A stretch of DNA of 64,000 nt from Bugula neritina. Taxonomy: Eukaryota; Bryozoa; Gymnolaemata; Cheilostomatida; Bugulidae. Shown piece by piece: positions 57,501-64,000 of this stretch (within the stretch, counting starts at the first letter, position 1; every line of letters starts with the position of its first letter). The notes under the pieces are model-generated. The model saw nothing but the letters and a program-made list of their open reading frames with translations. It had not been told where the DNA came from and made no database searches. The DNA is taken from positions 12,170,741-12,234,740 of the forward strand of contig OZ037768.1 in the NCBI GenBank assembly GCA_964035545.1, in the 5' to 3' direction. Both the position numbers and the translations under genes were made by a program.

Positions 57501-57539
57501 GATGAGTACTTGAAGGCAAGGCCAGAGTCTTTGTTTTAA
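54511..57539 (+). CDS. Glutathione S-transferase, sigma class (GST-1), complete
   Basis: Conjugates glutathione to electrophiles; sigma-class members also include prostaglandin D synthase. Exons: 54511-54643, 55089-55181, 55437-55555, 56702-56794, 57375-57539; phases 1,1,0,0; 200 residues, normal for the class. The N-terminal thioredoxin-like domain starts MAEMKLTYFNGRGRAE with the catalytic Tyr8. The glutathione-binding cis-Pro loop is KGQLPILEVDG, and the conserved turn is CESMAIAR. The helical C-terminal domain has GKFVLGDQVSIADVAIF, the usual N-capping box (SIAD). It ends LKARPESLF. An AATAAA overlaps the stop region and a second lies at 57692-57697. First of three copies in tandem; the intron 3 array at 56128-56352 is a 28-bp repeat. 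Confidence 0.95.
56128..56352. repeat. 28-bp tandem repeat in GST-1 intron 3
   Basis: About eight copies of a unit like CAACTCTATCTGCAGATAAT + GTGTGCAT, with AAC/AGG variants. Confidence 0.9.
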
Positions 57540-57559
57540 ATAAATGATTTTGCCCTAGT

Positions 57560-58830
57560 CTTTCTAACTTGCATATTTTCAGAGATACTACTAATTGTAC
57601 TTGTAGTAAGTCAGTTATGTTCAGTTTGTTTAAAATTTGAATACCAACTATTGCATTGCTGTTTTTTGAAGTTATTTTACTTGGATTAACAATAAAAATA
57701 TAGATATGATCAAAGAGGTTTGTTGATTATTTTGACTTCATTTGCACTAATTTGTACATTTCCATTAATTATACGGATGCGAGTAGCCCTCCATTCATCT
57801 CAATTAATAACTTGTTGGGTGTATAGAAATAGTTGAGCATTATTAAAGGTTTAGATTCTGAGGGAGTTTACAATCATTTAAATTCGACACGGCCAAGCTA
57901 CTTCAGGGAGCCCTCAGTCCCTATCTTAATGGAGCTCACTAACTTTTTGATGTTAATGGATTCGAGCAGCTTTTCTATATGAAGGCCTCCTCATCTGGCT
58001 ATAGATATAGTCATACCTTTCCTTTTAAGGCAACGTTTCCTGTGACTGCCTAATCCAGAATGATGCTGGAGTATCCTCTCCAAGTTATCCCTTGAATAAA
58101 AATTCCTTGGGTGGGTGTATGTAGGTACGCCATAAATAATAGAATAGCTTATCAGCTCTTTTTGATATTTTGAATGTTTGTCAATAAAAGGTCGTAGTAA
58201 ATATGGGGTTAGTAACTGATAGGATATAAAGCACATTTAATATGTCTAGTGCTACTCAAAATTATCAATTATCTTCAACATAATGTAGACCAACTTGCAA
58301 ACAATATTTTTAATAACCTCGTTGCCGAATAAAAATTTTTACTGTGCTTCAAATGCTGTGTACAATAAGGAATGACGGCATCCTTTATGTTACTCACAGT
58401 ATGAACCAAAAACCTGCAGCAGCTCCTCAATTTGTAAAGCTTCTACTAGGTAAGTATTATGATTAGCCTATATAATCTATTAGCATTTCAGATGAAATAT
58501 TTAAATGCCCTAGGGCCTAGAGTATAAAGATTTAATTGATAAGTTTAATTTTTACATACCATTTAGCAATGTAAAGTTTAAAATTTCAATAGGAACATAT
58601 CTCTGGTTCAGTGTTTTTGCAGGCGTATTTTTAAACATTTTCAACAAATGTCATTCACTTGTGGCTACATGTTTTATCAATTTTTTTGTACTTTACAGTT
58701 TTCCAGCATGACTAATTATAAAGTGATATACTTCAATGGCCGAGGGAGAGCTAAAATCATTTGTCTTACTCTAACTCAAGCAAGTTTTCCGATACTCACC
58801 TACCGGGTGAAGAATAGACCGAAGTAAAAC
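57560..58830. repeat. GST upstream block, copy 1 (duplicated at about 61320-62690)
   Basis: Shared landmarks in order: TAGTCTTTCTAACTT, TGATTATTTTGA, CCTCCTCATCTG, ATAGTCATACCTTTCC/ATAGCCATACCTTTCC, GATAAGGTATAAAGCACATTT-like TATA box, CATCCTTTATGTTACTC, and the first GST exon. Confidence 0.85.
58225..58230 (+). promoter_or_regulatory. TATA box of the wrecked GST copy
   Basis: TATAAA in the context shared with GST-2; a leader exon would end at donor 58449|GTAAGT. Confidence 0.5.
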
Positions 58831-58959
58831 CTTGTAGGTTTTTTAAATATAATAATATATTACAGTGCCTCACGGTGCATTCAGGTCTTTATAATTGAGA
58901 ATATTTCCTTTCATATTTTCAATTAGAATTAACTGAGTCAATAAAAACAACAATTTGAA

Positions 58960-60260
58960 TTTAGTTTTATCTAGAAAGACGTATTTGGCTTGTAAGTTGG
59001 CAGTAAAAAGCTCTGACAATGGCTCTTGTTCAATAAATACTTGCACTATATTTGTTATTAAATCACGTTTGGGAATGCTGACATATAGCAAGCACGTAAA
59101 TGGCGCATAGACACACAGGTTTAGCAATAAGTTTAAGAGTTGAGTAATGGTGGAAATAAGATGTAGATGCTTATAATTATCTTCAAGTATGATATTTCAA
59201 CATTGACCCTAGAATTTAGATGTAATCACGATTGAGTTAGATAGTTGAAAGTGACTGATTGTACATATAATAGTTACTTGAGTGTGTCTGTTAACAACCG
59301 GTTCACTCTGTGATGTTGTATTTCCTGTGCTTATCTGTTGCCATTGAAGTATATTACTAACTACTGAATGTTTTGCTGGCACCCCCTGAACATGCAATGT
59401 GGTTGTTTGAGGATAAACTTCTGTGATTGGAATAATTCATTCAGATTATCAGATCAGTAACACTTAGTATGCTGGTTGTTACTACTATCAATGCTATTAC
59501 ACACTTGACTGGCTGCAGCTGTAGATGATTAACACTCAGAGGCAGCTAGGGTATAGTAAGAGAAGTTAATGCACCTTGGCCTTGCAGAACCCTAGAGTTT
59601 CTATACAAACATTTTTCTTTTCAAAAGGGTTTGTGTAGTTTTTCCTAAACATTGCAGGATATTCATTTTAGTATATTGTATCCATATCCTCTTTAAATCA
59701 GAGTGAAAACTGAAATTTAATAAATTGTAAAAGCTGCATAAATTTGCCATTCCCTAAGCAGAAGTTAGGTGCTACTTGCTATATCCACTAGCATGTTTTC
59801 TTTCAGCTTTACTCAGGCAACTTGTTTTTATGTCATTGGCCATTTTGACCAATAAGAATGCAGTTCTTCTCAAGTGGGGCAGCCTCTACTTAGTGTGTTT
59901 ATTGAAAAGAATTGAATATTATTTTCTTTCTAGAAATATTTGTAAGAAAAGAAGAAATAGCAGTGTTTTTTGATAAGACAATTACTCACATAAGTGTTGT
60001 TGGCATATGCACTACAAGCGTGGAAGATTCTCATCAGGCTGTAGCTGCCAGACCACAGCAAAAGTATCACCAAATGAAACACAATATTCCCTTCACAAAT
60101 AGCAAGTAGCAAACTTTGCCTGGGAGTTGGCCTTCCTTTAGATATGTTTTAAAAATGCCTATATCAATTAATCTTCCACAAATATAATCAATTTTTTCTA
60201 CTTAGCAAGAATTCGCCCCAGAAAAAACAGTCTATAATGTGATTTTGATACTATTTGTAT
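58960..60260 (+). repeat. Segmental duplication, second copy (MOV10L1 exon 8 region)
   Basis: Homologous to about 50990-51900 with extra sequence inserted between 59280 and 59900. Confidence 0.85.
59934..60141 (+). pseudogene. Broken duplicate of MOV10L1-like exon 8
   Basis: Over most of its length it is nearly identical to 51567-51776 (IAVFFDKTITHISVVGICTT). The first 28 bases differ and shift the frame relative to the acceptor, a TAG appears at 60107-60109, and the donor GT is now AT (60142-60143). It cannot be spliced or translated like the original. Confidence 0.9.
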
Positions 60261-60296
60261 AACATTTCAAAGTTTTGTCTAAAATAAACAAGATAA

Positions 60297-60367
60297 CTTA
60301 AAATTGGAAAGCTCATTTTGGATCGATCTCAGCGAGATCGATCCAAAATGAGCTTTCCAATTTTAAG
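60297..60367. repeat. Perfect 34-bp inverted repeat with 3-nt loop
   Basis: Left arm 60297-60330 and right arm 60334-60367 are exact reverse complements (core GGATCGATCTC, loop AGC). GATCGATCT-type words continue to about 60490 and again at 61030-61095, mixed with CATGGAAAG. Confidence 0.97.
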
Positions 60368-61319
60368 TTTTAAGTCTCGCTGAGATCGATCCATGGAGAG
60401 ACGTCAAAGATCGATCTCCATCGATCTGAGCTGGTCGGTCTGTAGAGATCGAACTCAGATCAATCTCAAGGCAATAAGACCATGGAAAGACGAAAGATCT
60501 GAGAAGTAGAAAAAGACTGTTAGCTAAAATGTCATCTGCTAATAAAAATGATAACTTATTGTTAATTACTAAGCAAATTACTTATTAATTACGATAGCCA
60601 CATTTTCAGATGCTAAAACTTTAACTTTCAGTACTATGATTAAGAAAACTCAATTATATAAAACTATAGACGGTAGAAGGTACAAAAAATGGAAGCGTTT
60701 AAATTGACTAATTTAAATGGCTGTTAAAACTTACTTTCATTAGCTATTTGCTGCGTAATTTCAAGCCTAACAATCCTGTAAGTTTATGAATAATCTGCAA
60801 GACAGCTATTAATTTTATATAAGCTGTCAAACTAAAAAATTTAAATTGATTATCGTAAATTGGCTAATTTACTTCACGCTAAAAGATTTGCTGCGTATAG
60901 TTTATAGCTGGCGTTAATTTTTAGACTGCAACAATCTTGTTTTTTGACGGCAGTAGCTTTAATCAGTCAGATGGGTGAGCAAATTATACTATTGAAGTAT
61001 CTTTCACTTAAGAGGAGGTAACTCCGTGTGATCGATCTGACACTCTCATGGAAAAACAATCGATCTGAGCACCTTTCTCAGATTGATCCATGGAAAGCCC
61101 GTGATTGTTGACGAGAACCGTTAATGGCAATGTTGTTAAGTTAAGAGTGTCAACAAGCAAAATTGTCCTTATAATTCCAGAGATGCAAAAGCTTAGGTTT
61201 GTGTATTTAAAACAATATTTTCTCTATAAACCATTTATTGAAAGTTTGTATCACAACAGCACATTGAGGAGTAGTTGAAGGCAAGGCCTAAGATTGCATT
61301 TTAAATAGTTGATCTTGTC

Positions 61320-62690
61320 CTAGTCTTTCTAACTTTCGTATTTTCAGAGATACATACTAGTTATACTTACAAAAGTCAGCCATGCTCAGTTTACTTAAAA
61401 GTAGTTGCTTTACATAGCTGTTTTTTTAATTTTTTTGGATTACCAATGCAATAAAAATACGGGTATGATTAAAATTGCTTGTTGATTATTTTGATTTCAT
61501 TTGCACCATGTTTTCATTGTTTGAATGACCTGTTTTCATTAATTATAAGAGTGTATTTAGCCCTCCCATTTCTCTCAATTAATGCCGGCCAAGGTTTTAT
61601 TCCAACAAAACTGTTCCATTAATGTATTAGACAATAGACACGGTGGTCGAAATATAGTGTTGAGTGTAGAGACATAGTTATTAGATATTTACACTGCCAA
61701 ACTACTTGAAGAAGCCCCTCGCTCCCTACCGAGAGTAAGCCCGGTAAATTATTTCTTGAGAAATCATTTCTTTGCTGTTTAAACTGCTGCTGTCTCAATG
61801 AATTAGCTCAAGTAGCTTTTCTAGATGAAGGTCTCCTCATCTGTCTATAAATATAGCCATACCTTTCCCTTTAAATCAAAGTTTCCTGTGGCTGTGAATG
61901 CCTAATCTAGGGTCAGGTTATCCTTTTAGTAAAACTTTACTAGAGTGGGTGTAAGTAAGCACCCCATTGATAATAAGATAATTGGACTTATCAGCCCCTT
62001 TTGATATGAATGTTTGCCAATAAAAGGCTGTAGTAAGTTAGCAGCTGATAAGGTATAAAGCACATTTAGTAGAACTATTGTTACTCAAAACTATTGATTA
62101 TCATCAACATAATGAAGGCTAGCTTGCAAACAATATTTTTTCTCAATGCTGATTTGCTGAACAGAAATTTTCATTGTGCACAAAAAGCGTTGATTGCATC
62201 CTTTATGTTACTCGGAGTCTAAACCTAAACCCTGCAACATCTACTAGCAATTCACCAGGTAAGTGTTATGTTTAGCTTATATAACTTACCAGCATCCCAA
62301 ATGACATATAAGAATTTAATATATTATCAGTTTTTCAAATTTAAGTCTCAAGTACTAATAAGTAATGCAAAGGTTTAAAGCTTCAATAATAACTTGCCTT
62401 GTGTTTAGTGATTTTGAGGGTTTTTTATGCAGACATGTTTTCAAGCATGCATATACACTAAATTTCAGCTCAGATACAGTTTCATTTTTTATGACTACAA
62501 ATGTTTATCAGTACTTTTTACTTTACAGTTTTTCAGCATGAGTAATTATAAAGTGATATACTTCAATGGCCGAGGGAGAGCTGAGATCATTCGTCTTACT
62601 CTAACTCAAGCAAAACAAAGTTTTTCTGATACTCGTGTCCAAGGTGAAGAATGGACCAAACTGAAACCTTGTAGGTTTTTTAAATATAAT
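61320..62690. repeat. GST upstream block, copy 2
   Basis: Counterpart of 57560-58830; see there. Confidence 0.85.
62054..62059 (+). promoter_or_regulatory. TATA box of GST-2
   Basis: TATAAA within AAGGTATAAAGCACATTTAG; the leader exon would start about 30 nt downstream and end at donor 62258|GTAAGT. Confidence 0.6.
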
Positions 62691-64000
62691 ATTGTATCAC
62701 ATGATGCATCCAAGTCTTCTTTATAATTGAGAATATTTCCTCCCATATTTTTTCTCTTCTAGCTACTCCAAAAGGACAACTACCAGTGCTCGAGATTGAT
62801 GGAAAAATGATTTGTGAGAGCATGGCCATAACTCGACATTTGGGTAGAGAGTTAGGTAAGATTTATTCCAAACCATAAAATATTAATTTCTAGTAGCCTT
62901 TTCTCTTAGTGAAATTTATTTAGCTTCCATTTCATTTTGTGTACTCACTCATTGGCTGTACTTTTCTGTTGATCAAAAGGTAATACTAAATGCTTCTCAA
63001 AATTATGCATGATATGAATTTTGTTAGTAATAGGCTTTGGTTAATTTTAAGCTTCATTGTTTTTACACTACTCGTATATGAATCATCACCGGTATATGGC
63101 TCTGAGCTCTCATAGGTTTTTTAAGTAATATTGTTGGAAGTTGTTTTTGATTTACATGGGAAGAAACATTTAAATTCTAAAACATTCAAAACTATTTTGA
63201 ATGCTTGCTAAAAATTTGTATTAGGTCAAAAAAACCCAGTGCAAATTCTATGCTAATTCAAAAGTTTTCTGTGCATTCTATAGCTTTCATCTAATTGATT
63301 TTGATAAAACTAATTTGCTTTTATGGGCATGACACATAAATAGAGTATAAGGTATAAATTCATTTGTAGGTCTCTATGGGAAAACCAACTTAGAAGCTAC
63401 AACTTGCGATATGGTACTGGAAAGTGTAACCGAAATTATCAATGCATGTGTTACTCGAAAATTTAGAGCTAAAACAGAAGAAGAAATTGTATGTATTAGT
63501 TTATTTCATTCTGTTGTTTAAGTTTTTTAACAGCAAATTTAGACTGAGTTTATTGATTTTTCTATACATTTTTTATAGATCCCAATTATTTTGTGTTTTC
63601 AAAATTAAGGTGGAAAATTGGCGATAAAACTATCTTATTTTCTACTTTTTTACATTAGTCATACAGTTATTCATACTAATGTAGTGTGTATTGCACAGTG
63701 CCACAATATTGTTACCCATCTTTATAAATGCATTGTAGGCTGCAGCTGATGAAAAGATTAATCTTGCTCTTCAGCGTTGTGAGACGTTTTTAGCTCGTAT
63801 AAAACAAGGAAAATATGTGCTTGGCGACCAGGTTTGTATAAGTATTTTATTTTTTTCATATTTGTATCATCATTAAAATGATGTTGCTATGTTTGAAGCT
63901 ACATCTGTGAAAGTCTTGTTAGTTTTCAGGAGCAAGTTACAGTATATAATTGACGCATATATAGTGTTCATGTTGGATATTTTATGTTTTAGGCTTCGAT
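62538..64000 (+). CDS. Glutathione S-transferase, sigma class (GST-2), cut by the right edge
   Basis: Exons: 62538-62670, 62763-62855, 63370-63488, 63739-63831 and the start of exon 5 at 63993; sizes and phases of the first four are identical to GST-1. It starts MSNYKVIYFNGRGRAEIIRL with the catalytic Tyr at position 8. KGQLPVLEIDG and CESMAITR form the glutathione site, and the C-terminal domain continues with GKYVLGDQ then ASIAD at the edge. No stop or frameshift in the visible 148 codons, so it is likely functional. It diverges from GST-1 in the helical domain, which usually sets substrate choice. The acceptor before the ATG could be at 62528 or 62536. Confidence 0.94.

Larger units (their letters stand above)
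58708..61305 (+). pseudogene. GST pseudogene (exon 1 and last-exon remnants only)
   Basis: Exon 1 (58708-58833) starts MTNYKVIYFNGRGRAK and is nearly identical to GST-2 at the DNA level. Small deletions then shift the frame to a TAA at 58825-58827. Exons 2-4 are absent. At about 61245-61305 the last exon survives as HIEE, stop, LKARPKIAF, where TAC (Tyr) of GST-1 has become TAG. Between them lie a duplicate of MOV10L1 exon 8 with its flanks and a 34-bp perfect palindrome. A non-functional middle member of the GST cluster. Confidence 0.85.

Overview
This is animal nuclear DNA: AT-rich, genes split by GT-AG introns with phase-consistent exons, and a large load of LINE, BEL/Pao and foldback repeats. 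The protein-coding genes recognised (a diacylglycerol lipase, a MOV10L1-type piRNA-pathway protein, sigma-class glutathione transferases) and the PHD-finger CR1/L2-like LINEs fit an aquatic invertebrate. A lophotrochozoan such as a bryozoan or mollusc is my guess only; the window cannot fix the species.

Region 1-16.5 kb is a transposon graveyard on the minus strand. LINE-A (below 1 to about 2.8 kb) has an open ORF2 that runs off the left edge. LINE-B (3.0-6.7 kb) is decayed. A BEL/Pao LTR element (about 8-15.5 kb) is split by a third LINE (LINE-C, 9.93-12.44 kb, flanked by a 9-bp target-site duplication). The BEL element itself cuts into the ORF1 of LINE-D (15.5-16.5 kb).

Region 17.7-32.8 kb holds a complete 15-exon plus-strand gene for a diacylglycerol lipase beta-type enzyme (690 codons, Ser-Asp-His triad present). 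Its introns carry a long foldback, a TIR element with a TATT duplication, a nested antisense ORF for a one-pass membrane protein, and a 750-bp minisatellite open on both strands.

Region 32.8-39.1 kb is mostly non-coding. It contains a possible small minus-strand gene near 35 kb and a faint transposase-like remnant near 37.8 kb.

Region 39.1-51.8 kb carries a MOV10L1-like gene whose first eight coding exons (about 451 codons, N-terminal half only) are clear. No helicase-domain exon is seen in the 12 kb that follows. Intron 1 (6.9 kb) contains an RTE-like LINE with a 13-bp target-site duplication, foldback repeats and a tRNA-like SINE head. Later introns hold satellite arrays.

Region 53.8-64 kb is a tandem cluster of sigma-class GST genes: GST-1 (complete, 5 coding exons, 200 aa), a wrecked middle copy, and GST-2 (cut by the right edge). 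The wrecked copy has swallowed a broken duplicate of MOV10L1 exon 8 and its flanks, plus a perfect 34-bp inverted repeat. The three GST units share TATA-box/leader-exon layouts, and long flanking blocks are duplicated.
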